This document shows, piece by piece, positions 14,940 to 22,906 of a DNA stretch of 37,816 nucleotides. The notes under the pieces are model-generated. The model saw only the letters and a program-made list of their open reading frames with translations, did no database searches and was not told the DNA's origin. How positions within the stretch are numbered: position 1 is the first letter of the stretch; each line of letters opens with the position of its first letter. Position numbers and translations under genes: made by a program. This DNA comes from an uncultured Bacilli bacterium (lineage in GTDB: Bacteria; Bacillota_I; Bacilli_A; RF39; UBA660): positions 1 through 37,816 of the forward strand of contig CAKORV010000008.1 in the NCBI GenBank assembly GCA_934101625.1, in the 5' to 3' direction.

Positions 14940-16224
14940 TTATATTTTGTGTTTTGTAGGCGCATTTTTTAATCTGTATGTTTTGGTTAGATGTTATGCA
15001 AAGGTAAATGATAAAGATTTTAAATTGTCTGTCTTTAACTTGTTAGTTATGATGATTGCGGCAGCACTAAATTTTGGCATTAATGTTTTCTTGATTTCTA
15101 AATATAAAATTCTTTTATTGTATTTAGTGATATTTTTGAGCTTAAAATTTATTTTTAAAGAAAATATTTATCAATTATTATATAAATCATTTATTTTTTA
15201 TATTTTATTGTTGTTTTGTGATTTTATTATGTCATTGTTTCTTATGCTTTTACCAATAGATAGTGAAAAAATTTATGCATTAAATTTGACTAAAGCATTA
15301 TCTACAATATTTGATTCTATTGCTTTTTTGATACTTTTTACCTTTAGAAAAACTTATAACTTTATAAAAAAATCATTTAATTCCTTAGAAGAAAAATATA
15401 GTATTCATTTAAATTCATTTATATTTCTATTTTTAATAATGTTTCTCTTGGTAACTTATTTAAATGCATATAATTTTGATTTTAATACATTCTTTTTTGT
15501 TTTTATAATAATTACTTCATTTTTAGTTTTATCTGTTATTCTTTTAAAATCATATTTTAAAAATAGTAACGCTTTAAAAGAACAACAGTCTTTATTAAAT
15601 ATTATGAGTGAATATGAAGGAATATTGGAAAAAGATCGTATTAATAGACATGAAATGATAAATAATTTATTGGTATTAAAAAGTTTTGACGATAAAAATT
15701 CAGATAAATATAAGGAAATACTAGATGATATAATAAAAGAATATCAAGAAAATAAAAGTAAGACTTATAGAAGTTTGTATAGCTTGCCTAATGGTGTAAA
15801 AGGTATAGTTTATTATAAAATGTCTAATATTATTGATCAAGGAATTGAATTTACTTCTGAAATAAGTAATATGGTTTATGAAGAATTTGATAAATTGAAA
15901 TCTAAACTTTATTATAAAGTATGTAAGATTGTAGGTATTTTAATAGATAATGCAATTGAAGCAGCAGTTGATACTAAAGAAAAATTTATTTTAATTGAAA
16001 TGTTTAAACAAAAAAACACATTAAACATCATTATAGAAAATAGTTTTAATAATAATGTTGATTTAAATGATATTAATAAAAAGGGATTTAGTACTAAAGG
16101 TAAGAATCGTGGTTATGGATTGCATATCGTAAACAAATTAGTTAAAAGCTCTGATGATATTTTCTTTAAACAAAGTATTTCAAATTCAAAATTTCTTTCT
16201 GAACTAAAAATAACACTTCATTAA
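14926..16224 (+). CDS. agrC: AgrC-type sensor histidine kinase
   Basis: The membrane receptor for the AgrD-derived peptide. Six or more hydrophobic segments fill residues 1-208. The kinase core follows: RHEMINNL with His242 as the likely phospho-site, the N box DNAIEAA with Asn342, and the glycine-rich KNRGYGLHIVN at 393-403, typical of the HPK10/AgrC class with a GHKL ATPase. The start is inferred to be TTG at 14926, inside the end of agrA, because the next ATG would remove the first membrane segment. Length is 432 residues. Its final codons sit in the two-way terminator shared with agrD. Confidence 0.9.
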   Translation: MQIVSYILCFVGAFFNLYVLVRCYAKVNDKDFKLSVFNLLVMMIAAALNFGINVFLISKYKILLLYLVIFLSLKFIFKENIYQLLYKSFIFYILLLFCDFIMSLFLMLLPIDSEKIYALNLTKALSTIFDSIAFLILFTFRKTYNFIKKSFNSLEEKYSIHLNSFIFLFLIMFLLVTYLNAYNFDFNTFFFVFIIITSFLVLSVILLKSYFKNSNALKEQQSLLNIMSEYEGILEKDRINRHEMINNLLVLKSFDDKNSDKYKEILDDIIKEYQENKSKTYRSLYSLPNGVKGIVYYKMSNIIDQGIEFTSEISNMVYEEFDKLKSKLYYKVCKIVGILIDNAIEAAVDTKEKFILIEMFKQKNTLNIIIENSFNNNVDLNDINKKGFSTKGKNRGYGLHIVNKLVKSSDDIFFKQSISNSKFLSELKITLH

Positions 16225-16238
16225 AAAGTGTTATTTTG
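16206..16238. terminator. Bidirectional terminator between agrC and agrD
   Basis: Arms 16207-16218 and 16226-16237 pair over 12 bases with a 7-base loop; T runs leave on both strands. The agrC stop (16222-16224) is in the loop. It closes two convergent units, agrAC and agrBD. Confidence 0.8.
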
Positions 16239-16269
16239 TTATAAACGAAATTTTATAAAGTTTATTTTG

Positions 16270-16389
16270 TTATTTTAAAAGACTTTCTGGCATTTCTTCT
16301 TCATCCCACATTCCGAACCAACATGCACCGGCAGTTGTTTTAGCAACAAATTCACCTATAATTCCGAATATACTAGCAAATAATTTCAT
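16270..16389 (-). CDS. agrD: AgrD, cyclic (thio)lactone autoinducer prepeptide
   Basis: A 39-codon gene on the - strand translates to a leader MKLFASIFGIIGEFVAKT, then AGACWFGMW with Cys23, then DEEEMPESLLK. This is the AgrD plan: amphipathic leader, Cys core that closes a thiolactone, and an acidic tail with Pro that AgrB recognises. The tail DEEEMPESL aligns with the DEVEVPKEL tail of S. aureus AgrD-I, which would give a ring CWFGMW (six residues) or CWFGM (five). The ATG follows AAAGGAGG by seven bases and directly abuts the agrB stop (TAAATG). Confidence 0.92.
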   Translation of the reverse strand: MKLFASIFGIIGEFVAKTTAGACWFGMWDEEEMPESLLK

Positions 16390-16995
16390 TTAAATTCCTC
16401 CTTTCTCATAATTTTTATAATTATTATAATTAACTCCAAATAACTTGTATGTTATTGGAAGTATTACAATCACTCCTAAGCATAATCCAAAGTATATGCA
16501 ATTGTTTAAAACATTATTTTTTGTTGTAATAATTAGTATTGTATATATGATTCCCGTCATTGTTGAAACTATTTTATATATTTTTCTTCTTTTTTTATTT
16601 ATTAGTGGTCTTTTCTCTGTATCTGCTGGAGCATATATCATTAATAATATTGTGTTAATTATAGAAGTAACTATTTTTATAGTTTTATTTATAATATATT
16701 TTTCACATATTATAGGTAGTAAAAGAAATATTATTAATGATGCTATCCAACAGTGTAGACTTTTTTTAGCATGAACTCCAAATGCACTTAGTCTTAATAT
16801 GCTATAAAGTCCCATTAATATAAGAAGTGTTTTTAAATTTCCTAAGAGATAGGATATACTAAATATTACGATTATTTTTGTTAAATGTAGATATAAACTG
16901 GCAAGTCCATATCTAATCTCTTTGAGTTTAGTTTCGTTATAATCATAATAGTTTGTGATATTTCTCATTATGGAATTTATTAGAAGATCTTTCAT
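16390..16995 (-). CDS. agrB: AgrB, accessory gene regulator processing protease
   Basis: AgrB is a membrane cysteine endopeptidase that removes the AgrD tail and forms the thiolactone. The catalytic pair is seen as His75 (GVHA) and Cys82 (LHCW), with the same seven-residue spacing as His77/Cys84 of S. aureus AgrB. APADTEKRPL at residues 122-131 is another family signature. Several hydrophobic segments cross the membrane, and the 201 residues fit the family. It is transcribed opposite to agrAC and immediately upstream of agrD, with GGAAGTGG before the ATG. A candidate -10 (TATAAT on the - strand) lies near 17018-17023. Confidence 0.95.
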   Translation of the reverse strand: MKDLLINSIMRNITNYYDYNETKLKEIRYGLASLYLHLTKIIVIFSISYLLGNLKTLLILMGLYSILRLSAFGVHAKKSLHCWIASLIIFLLLPIICEKYIINKTIKIVTSIINTILLMIYAPADTEKRPLINKKRRKIYKIVSTMTGIIYTILIITTKNNVLNNCIYFGLCLGVIVILPITYKLFGVNYNNYKNYEKGGI

Positions 16996-17017
16996 TTTAC
17001 CACTTCCGAGAACATTA

Positions 17018-17023
17018 TAGCTT
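17018..17023 (-). promoter_or_regulatory. Candidate -10 box for agrBD
   Basis: On the - strand TATAAT occurs in AAGCTATAATGTTC, about 22-27 bases before the agrB ATG. The -35 region is weak (AACATT), which fits a promoter that needs an activator. I do not find the CCTGT pair of the agrA promoter here. Confidence 0.4.
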
Positions 17024-17173
17024 ATATTATAATAAAAATGTTTTTACTTATCATACTTAGTAAGTTCTAGTCCATATTTTGTTGTAAAAAATAAAAATAA
17101 AAATCTTTTTTGCATTTCAGGTAGAAAAACGAACGAATTAAGCATTCTTTAAACAAAAATGTTTTTAATATGT

Positions 17174-17253
17174 TATGATGTAAATGTACTTAGCAAGTGT
17201 AGTACAAAAATGCTATAAACATGGCCATTGTTTATGATAGATTAAGTAGCATT
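17174..17253 (+). promoter_or_regulatory. Promoter and structured leader of the cold-shock gene
   Basis: A -10 box TATGAT lies at 17174-17179. The leader of about 90 bases can fold: GTACT (17186-17190) with AGTAC (17201-17205), then a two-part stem in which AATGCT (17209-17214) pairs with AGCATT (17248-17253) and encloses ATAAACA (17215-17221) with TGTTTAT (17229-17235). Long structured leaders that act as RNA thermosensors are known for csp genes. The pairings are read directly; the function is inferred. Confidence 0.55.
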
Positions 17254-17276
17254 AATCATGAAGGGTAGGTGGTAAA

Positions 17277-17504
17277 GTGATAAGACGTGGTAGAGTAAAG
17301 TGGTTCAACAATGAAAAAGGTTATGGATTCATTGAACTTGGATCAGAAATAAATACAGATGTTTTTGTTCATTATTCTGCGATTGAAAAAGAAGGTTATA
17401 AAACTCTTAAAGAGGGTGATATAGTAGAATTTATCTTAGTTAAAACCGCTAAGGGTGATCAAGCATTAAACGTCAAAGAATTGAAATTAACTACTTTAGT
17501 GTAG
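17277..17504 (+). CDS. csp: Cold-shock domain protein (CspA family)
   Basis: A single-domain RNA chaperone that melts mRNA structures. RNP1 (KGYGFIE) and RNP2 (VFVHYSAI) are both present in a 75-residue OB fold, with the usual GRVKWFN start. The start codon is GTG at 17277 behind TAGGTGG. It is followed by its own terminator and then hpf. Most likely a monocistronic, leader-regulated gene. Confidence 0.95.
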   Translation: MIRRGRVKWFNNEKGYGFIELGSEINTDVFVHYSAIEKEGYKTLKEGDIVEFILVKTAKGDQALNVKELKLTTLV

Positions 17505-17511
17505 TTTTTTT
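17489..17511 (+). terminator. Terminator of csp overlapping its stop codon
   Basis: AACTAC (17489-17494) pairs with GTAGTT (17501-17506) and a T run follows. The TAG stop (17502-17504) is in the right arm. Confidence 0.7.
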
Positions 17512-17548
17512 CTATTTTTTATGGTATATTTTATATAGAGGTGATAAG

Positions 17549-18073
17549 ATGAATTTTCAAATACGTGGAGAAAGAATGGAAGTAACTCCTTCTATGAAGG
17601 AATATGCTACTGATAAACTTTCTAGAATGGAAAAGTATTTTGATAATCCAAATAATATAGTTTGTAAAGTGATTTTTAGTATTAGAGGTAGAGAACAAAA
17701 AGTTGAGGTTACTATTAATGGTGGTAAATATGACTTAAGAGCTGAGGTATCACATAGTGATTTATATGCTGCGATTGATTTAGTTGTTGATAAGTTAGAA
17801 ACACAAATGAGAAAATTTAAATCAAAACTAATGAGTAAAGATAGAGTTCAAATTGTTTATAATGAAGAAGAATTTATAGATGATGAAGATGTTGAAGAAG
17901 AAATAGTTAAAAGAAAGAAAGTTTATTTAAAACCAATGCATGAAGAAGATGCAATATTAGAAATGGAACTTTCTGGACATAATTTCTATATATATAAAGA
18001 TATTAAAACAGAAAATGTTAATGTTTTATATAAAAGATATGATGGAACTTATGGAATTATAGAGACTAACTAA
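17549..18073 (+). CDS. hpf: Ribosome hibernation promoting factor, long form
   Basis: Long HPF dimerises ribosomes into silent 100S particles in stationary phase. The N-terminal S30AE domain starts MNFQIRGERMEVTPSMKEYA, followed by an acidic linker near residues 108-118 and a C-terminal dimerisation domain (PMHEEDAILEMELSGHNFYIY, in part). The 174 residues match the long form. AGAGGTG precedes the ATG. It lies directly before secA, the common hpf-secA order in Bacillota. Confidence 0.95.
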   Translation: MNFQIRGERMEVTPSMKEYATDKLSRMEKYFDNPNNIVCKVIFSIRGREQKVEVTINGGKYDLRAEVSHSDLYAAIDLVVDKLETQMRKFKSKLMSKDRVQIVYNEEEFIDDEDVEEEIVKRKKVYLKPMHEEDAILEMELSGHNFYIYKDIKTENVNVLYKRYDGTYGIIETN

Positions 18074-18092
18074 AGCGAGAAATCGCTTTTTT
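18072..18092 (+). terminator. Terminator of hpf
   Basis: AAAGCGA (18072-18078) pairs with TCGCTTT (18083-18089) around a GAAA loop, followed by Ts. It begins inside the stop codon. Confidence 0.85.
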
Positions 18093-18143
18093 CTTTTATT
18101 TTAATTTAATACATGGTAAAATATTTAGTAGGAGATGTTATAG

Positions 18144-20636
18144 ATGAATATATTTACAAAATTATTTGACAGAGAATATAAAGAATTACAAAGATTTGAT
18201 AAGTTAGCTGATGAAGTTATGGCTTTAGATGAAGAAATGAGTAAACTAACGGATTTAGAATTGAAGGCTAAAACTCAAGAATTTAAGACTAAATTAAAAG
18301 ATGGAGAAACATTGGATGATATATTAGTGCCTGCTTTTGCGGTTGTTAGAGAGGCTGCATATAGAATGATAGGAGAAAAACCATATAAAGTTCAAGTTAT
18401 TGGTGGTATATGTATACATTATGGTAATATTGCTGAGATGAAAACTGGAGAAGGTAAAACTTTAACAAGTACTATGCCTGCATATTTAAATGCTTTATCT
18501 GGAAAAGGTGTTCATGTTGTTACAGTAAATGAATATTTAAGTGTACGTGATGCTGAATGGATGGGTAAGATTTATAATTATCTTGATGTTAGTGTAGGAG
18601 TTAATTTAAAAGATGCTACTCCAGAGCAAAAGAGAGAAGCATATAGTAAAGATATTACTTATACAACTAATAATGAATTAGGATTTGACTATTTAAGAGA
18701 TAACATGGTTGTTAGAAGGGAAAATAGAGTACAAAGACCTTTAAATTTTGCAATTATAGATGAAGTTGACTCTATATTAATTGATGAAGCAAGAACTCCA
18801 TTAATTATAAGTGGTGGTGTAAGTAAAAGTGCTGATTTATATAAATTAGCGGATAGAACGGCTAAGAGTTTAACTACTGATGATTATGTGTTAGATGAAA
18901 AAACTAGAAGCGTTACTTTAACTGAAGAAGGTATTGTAAAAGCAGAAAGATTATTGAATGTTGATAATTTATATGATATTAAGAATGCTGCCATAGTGCA
19001 TAATTTAGATAAGGCTTTAGTTGCTAATTATGGATTTAAAAAAGATGTGGATTATGTAGTTGATAGTGATAAAATTATAATTGTAGATGCATTTACTGGT
19101 AGACTTATGCATGGAAGACAATATAGTGATGGACTTCATCAAGCTTTAGAAGCAAAAGAAGGAGTACATATTAATGAAGAAACTAAAGTTTTGGCTACGA
19201 TTACTTTCCAAAATTTATTTAGAATGTATAATAAGTTATCAGGTATGACAGGTACGGCTAAAACTGAAGAGGAAGAATTTAGAAATATTTATAATATGTA
19301 TGTTATTGTAATTCCTACAAATAAACCTGTTATTAGAATAGATGAAGAAGATTATGTATTTATGAATAAAAGAGGTAAATATAATGCTATTGCTAATTAT
19401 ATAGAAGAAATACATAAGACTCATCAACCTATATTAGTTGGTACTGCATCAATTGAAAGTAGTGAATATTTAAGTGGTTTATTAAATAAAAAAAGAATTC
19501 CACATGAACTATTAAATGCAAAGAATCATGAAAGAGAAGCTCATATAATAGAAAAAGCTGGTCAAAAAGATGCTGTTACTATTGCAACTAATATGGCTGG
19601 ACGTGGTACAGATATTAAATTGGGTGAAGGTGTTAAGGAATTAGGTGGTCTTTTGGTAATTGGTACTGAAAGACATGAAAGTAGACGTATTGATAATCAA
19701 TTAAGAGGTAGAAGTGGTAGACAAGGTGACCCAGGTAGAACAAGATTCTATGTTTCTATGGAAGATGACTTAATGATTAAGTTTGGTAGTGAAAAAATAA
19801 AATCTTTAATGGGTAGTCTTGGTTTTGATGAAAATACACCTATAAATCATAGAATGATGAGTAAAAATATTGAATCTAGTCAAAAGAGAGTTGAAGGATT
19901 TAACTATGATAGAAGAAAAGCATTACTTGATTATGATAATGTAATTAGTAAACAAAGAGAAATTGTTTATGAAAGAAGAAATGAAATATTAGATAAAGAT
20001 AATATAAAAGATAGAATTTTAACTATATTTAAAGAATTTGTTATTGATCAAATTAATAATCATTTTCCACCTGAGGATACAATTACACATAATGATGTAG
20101 TTAATATATGTGAGTACTTTAATGCTAATTTACTTAAATCTAAAAAATTAGATGAGAAAGAATTAGAAAGTAAGAGTATTCCTGAAATGCAAGATTATAT
20201 TTATGATATAGTTGTTAATGATTATAATTCTAAGCTAAGTGAAGTTCCTTTAGATATACAAGATGATTTTGAAAAAGCTATTACGTTAAAAGTATTAGAT
20301 AAGAATTGGATGAATCAACTTGATAATATGGAACATTTAAAAGAAGGAATTGGGTTAAGAGGATATGCTCAAACTAATCCATTACAGGCTTATGCACTAG
20401 AAGGTTTTGAACTTTTTGATAATATGTTAAAAGAAACTAATAAAGAAATAACTACTTATTTACTTAAAGCAGAAGTTAGACAAAACTTAGAAAGAGTCGA
20501 AAACAAGAATATTAGGACTAATGACAGTAAAGAAAAGGTTAAATCAAAACCTGTTAAAAAGAACCAAACTGTTGGTAGAAATGATCCTTGTCCATGTGGA
20601 TCTGGAAAAAAATATAAGAATTGTTGTGGTAAATAA
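18144..20636 (+). CDS. secA: Protein translocase ATPase SecA
   Basis: SecA pushes unfolded proteins through SecYEG. Walker A is MKTGEGKT near residues 100-107, the DEAD-type motif is DEVDSILIDEARTP near 209-222, and the second ATPase half carries GRGTDIKLG and QLRGRSGRQGDPG. The C-terminus ends in the zinc-binding SEC-C motif (RNDPCPCGSGKKYKNCC). At 830 residues it is full length. No prfB follows, although hpf-secA-prfB is common in Bacillota; a terminator lies 63 bases on. Confidence 0.98.
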   Translation: MNIFTKLFDREYKELQRFDKLADEVMALDEEMSKLTDLELKAKTQEFKTKLKDGETLDDILVPAFAVVREAAYRMIGEKPYKVQVIGGICIHYGNIAEMKTGEGKTLTSTMPAYLNALSGKGVHVVTVNEYLSVRDAEWMGKIYNYLDVSVGVNLKDATPEQKREAYSKDITYTTNNELGFDYLRDNMVVRRENRVQRPLNFAIIDEVDSILIDEARTPLIISGGVSKSADLYKLADRTAKSLTTDDYVLDEKTRSVTLTEEGIVKAERLLNVDNLYDIKNAAIVHNLDKALVANYGFKKDVDYVVDSDKIIIVDAFTGRLMHGRQYSDGLHQALEAKEGVHINEETKVLATITFQNLFRMYNKLSGMTGTAKTEEEEFRNIYNMYVIVIPTNKPVIRIDEEDYVFMNKRGKYNAIANYIEEIHKTHQPILVGTASIESSEYLSGLLNKKRIPHELLNAKNHEREAHIIEKAGQKDAVTIATNMAGRGTDIKLGEGVKELGGLLVIGTERHESRRIDNQLRGRSGRQGDPGRTRFYVSMEDDLMIKFGSEKIKSLMGSLGFDENTPINHRMMSKNIESSQKRVEGFNYDRRKALLDYDNVISKQREIVYERRNEILDKDNIKDRILTIFKEFVIDQINNHFPPEDTITHNDVVNICEYFNANLLKSKKLDEKELESKSIPEMQDYIYDIVVNDYNSKLSEVPLDIQDDFEKAITLKVLDKNWMNQLDNMEHLKEGIGLRGYAQTNPLQAYALEGFELFDNMLKETNKEITTYLLKAEVRQNLERVENKNIRTNDSKEKVKSKPVKKNQTVGRNDPCPCGSGKKYKNCCGK

Positions 20637-20699
20637 TTTGGAAATTATTGCATGACAAAAATGTTTATAAATTAGCATTTATTATAAAAATTTAAGTTT

Positions 20700-20730
20700 G
20701 TCCACATAATTTTATTGTGTGGGCCTTTTT
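20700..20730 (+). terminator. Terminator downstream of secA
   Basis: GTCCACATAAT (20700-20710) pairs with ATTGTGTGGGC (20714-20724), two G-U pairs included, around a TTT loop and followed by CTTTTT. Confidence 0.8.
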
Positions 20731-20758
20731 GATAAATAATATATATGGAGATAGTTAT

Positions 20759-21373
20759 ATGGAAAAATTTTATTTGGAAAAACCTTCGATGAAAAGAAAA
20801 GATGAAATAATTGAATATGTTAATGAACTGGTAAAATATGAATCAGATATTAATGGAATAGAATTACTTTGCAAAATACTAGAAGGGTATACATTTGAAC
20901 AAGCTTTAGAAAGATGTTTAAATATGGAAAATGAGGAATATGTTCGTAAATTTGGAAGATGTCAAATCAAGACATTTCTATTGGTCAGAGAAAATGATAA
21001 TAAAATTGTAGGAGCGATTAATGTAAGATGGAATTTGAGTGAAGAAATGTTGCAATTTGGTGGAAATATTGGATATGGAATTAGGCCAACGGAAAGACAA
21101 AAAGGCTATAATAAAATAAACTTATATTTAGGTTTAATCGAGGCTAAAAAGGTTGGACTGGATAAGGTAAAGTTGGATTGTGAAGTTAGTAATCTTGCAT
21201 CTAATAAAACAATAAGAGCATTGGATGGAACACTTGAAAGAACAGAAGTAGATCCTTTAGATGGTATATTAACTAATGTTTATTGTTTTGATGTAAATGA
21301 AACTATAGAAAAGTTTAAAACTATTTATGAATCTTTTATTGCGGTTGATAGTTACAAAAATAATTATATATAG
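20759..21373 (+). CDS. GNAT-family N-acetyltransferase
   Basis: A 204-residue GNAT enzyme, expected to move an acetyl group from acetyl-CoA to an unknown amine. The core strand IVGAINVRWNL is followed by NIGYGIRPTERQKGYNKINLYLGL, the acetyl-CoA-binding motif A (R/QxxGxG region, here QKGYN). C-terminal DCEVSNLASNKTIRALDG matches motif B. The start at 20759 follows GGAGATAG; an upstream in-frame codon would lie inside the secA terminator and is rejected. Substrate cannot be inferred. It seems to form its own unit. Confidence 0.85.
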   Translation: MEKFYLEKPSMKRKDEIIEYVNELVKYESDINGIELLCKILEGYTFEQALERCLNMENEEYVRKFGRCQIKTFLLVRENDNKIVGAINVRWNLSEEMLQFGGNIGYGIRPTERQKGYNKINLYLGLIEAKKVGLDKVKLDCEVSNLASNKTIRALDGTLERTEVDPLDGILTNVYCFDVNETIEKFKTIYESFIAVDSYKNNYI

Positions 21374-21413
21374 ATTTAACAAATATAAATAAAATTAAGG
21401 AGGTCAAAATTAT

Positions 21414-21980
21414 ATGTATTTTCCAAATGATATAACTTTTCAATATTTCTTTTTTGATACTTATGTGGGTTATTTTTTACAAGCATTACCAATTTCAATA
21501 TTATTTGGTATAATTTATTGGTTCATAAAGTTAAAAAAAGATAAAGAAACTTCTATGAGTAAAAAAGTATTTTCCTGTCTTTTTGTATGTTACATTACAG
21601 GGTTAATTTGTTTAATTCTCGGTTTAGATTTAATAAATGAATTTTGGTATAGATTAATTTATCATATGAATTCTGGAAATTCAATTCATTGGTTTAATGG
21701 AGATTTTGATTTTACCTTAGATTTTATAAATAATATTAGTGAAGAAAATATTGGAAATTTTATAATGTTTTTACCTTTTGGGATATTATATCCTTTATCT
21801 CATAGTGAATTAAAATTGAAGAATATAATTTTGAATGGTATTGTATTTGTTTTAATTATTGAAATATTACAACCTGTTTTTGGTAGGTCATTTGATATTA
21901 ATGATATAGTTTTAGACTCATTAGGTATTTTGATTTCTGTGAGTGGTTTTATGATTATTAAAAATATTAAGAAAATGTAG
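21414..21980 (+). CDS. VanZ-family membrane protein
   Basis: A 188-residue protein with about five transmembrane segments. NIGNFIMFLPFGILYPL near residues 115-131 and ILQPVFGRSFDINDIVLDSLG near 149-169 are the VanZ signatures. VanZ gives low-level teicoplanin resistance in enterococci, but most family members have no tested role. A strong AAGGAGG site lies 11 bases before the ATG. No vancomycin-resistance genes are nearby. Confidence 0.9.
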   Translation: MYFPNDITFQYFFFDTYVGYFLQALPISILFGIIYWFIKLKKDKETSMSKKVFSCLFVCYITGLICLILGLDLINEFWYRLIYHMNSGNSIHWFNGDFDFTLDFINNISEENIGNFIMFLPFGILYPLSHSELKLKNIILNGIVFVLIIEILQPVFGRSFDINDIVLDSLGILISVSGFMIIKNIKKM

Positions 21981-22002
21981 TTAAAAAATATCTTAACTAC
22001 AT
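21975..22002 (+). terminator. Hairpin overlapping the vanZ stop codon
   Basis: ATGTAGTTAA (21975-21984) and TTAACTACAT (21993-22002) pair perfectly over 10 bases with an 8-base loop. The T run after it is poor, so it may only partly terminate or may protect the mRNA 3' end. Confidence 0.55.
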
Positions 22003-22021
22003 TATACGAGGATGTGTTTAT

Positions 22022-22165
22022 ATGTGTAAAAGTTTAAGTAAATGGCATTTTGATGTAGAAAATGATAAATTAGTGGATTTAGTTTTAGATGGTAAAAAAA
22101 CGGCTTATGTTGATAATATAGTGGAAAAGTCAAAGAGAATACTTGATATGAGTAAGGAAGTATAA
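22022..22165 (+). CDS. Small protein resembling the N-terminus of ASCH-domain proteins (47 aa)
   Basis: An ORF of 47 codons behind CGAGGATG. The segment KLVDLVLDGKKTAYVD recalls the ASCH entry motif (LVL-x-GKKTAT), which normally starts a domain of over 100 residues. Here the protein stops soon after (SKRILDMSKEV), so it may be a remnant or an independent small protein. It directly precedes, by two bases, the UDG-like gene, to which it may be coupled. The ASCH resemblance is by eye and weak. Confidence 0.55.
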   Translation: MCKSLSKWHFDVENDKLVDLVLDGKKTAYVDNIVEKSKRILDMSKEV

Positions 22166-22167
22166 TT

Positions 22168-22827
22168 ATGAAGATAGAAGAATTAAATAAAGAATATGAT
22201 AAATTACAATGTTTATATGGTGATAAAAACTTAAAATCTATTTATAATGGAGGATGTATAAATAATCCTGATATTTGTTTTGTATTTATGAATCCAACTG
22301 GAAGAAATATAGCATCTAGTCCAAATTGGAATGGCAGAAGGTCTCCTTGGATTGGAACTAAAAATATATGGAAATTGTTTTACAAAATAAATTTACTTGA
22401 TGAATGCATTTATGAAAAAATAATTCAAAAGAAACCTTGTGAATGGAATGAAGAATTTGCAGATGTAATATATGATAATGTAGAAAAACATAAATATTTT
22501 ATAACTAATTTAGGAAAATGTACGCAAGTGGATGCGAGAGTTATACCAAATTCCGTTTATGAAAAATATTTAAATTTATTACTTAAGGAAATAGAAATAA
22601 TAAAACCTAAGATAATTATTACTTTTGGAAATCAAGTTAGTTCTATTTTACTTAATAAAAATATATCTGTTTCGCAATGTAGGAAACAGTATTATATATT
22701 AAACATTTCTAATAGCATTTATAAAGTTTATCCTGTTTATTATCCTATAGGTAATGGTATGATGAATATAGATAAGGCAATTGAAGATTTGAAATATATT
22801 ATTGATAATAATGTTAAACATGTGTAA
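22168..22827 (+). CDS. Uracil-DNA glycosylase superfamily protein
   Basis: A 219-residue protein with the UDG-fold layout: FVFMNPTGRN (residues 38-47) at the position of the water-activating motif, PWIGTKNIWKLF (60-71), KIIITFGNQVSS in the middle, and VYPVYYPIGNG in place of the HPS loop of classical enzymes. It is not family 1; the true ung lies at 34811-35479. The changed motifs make the substrate uncertain. It is preceded by AAGGAAG and followed by a terminator. Confidence 0.72.
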   Translation: MKIEELNKEYDKLQCLYGDKNLKSIYNGGCINNPDICFVFMNPTGRNIASSPNWNGRRSPWIGTKNIWKLFYKINLLDECIYEKIIQKKPCEWNEEFADVIYDNVEKHKYFITNLGKCTQVDARVIPNSVYEKYLNLLLKEIEIIKPKIIITFGNQVSSILLNKNISVSQCRKQYYILNISNSIYKVYPVYYPIGNGMMNIDKAIEDLKYIIDNNVKHV

Positions 22828-22833
22828 TATTGA

Positions 22834-22865
22834 GGTATGAATAGAATAAATTCATATCTTTTTTC
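22834..22865 (+). terminator. Terminator after the UDG-like gene
   Basis: GGTATGAAT (22834-22842) pairs with ATTCATATC (22850-22858), one G-U pair, followed by a T run. Confidence 0.78.
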
Positions 22866-22906
22866 TTTTACTAATGATATAATTATTTTGATAGGAAAGT
22901 GTTAGT

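Noticed and set aside
16445..16774. A 109-codon open frame on the + strand inside agrB
   Set aside because: It is the antisense shadow of a clear AgrB with catalytic His/Cys; it is hydrophobic only because both strands are AT-rich, and it has no ribosome binding site.
20717..20758. Longer N-terminus for the GNAT protein
   Set aside because: The extension lies within the secA terminator and has no ribosome site; the ATG at 20759 follows GGAGATAG.
21414..21980. VanZ as evidence of a glycopeptide-resistance cluster
   Set aside because: No vanH, vanA, vanX or vanRS-like genes are nearby; VanZ proteins are widespread alone.
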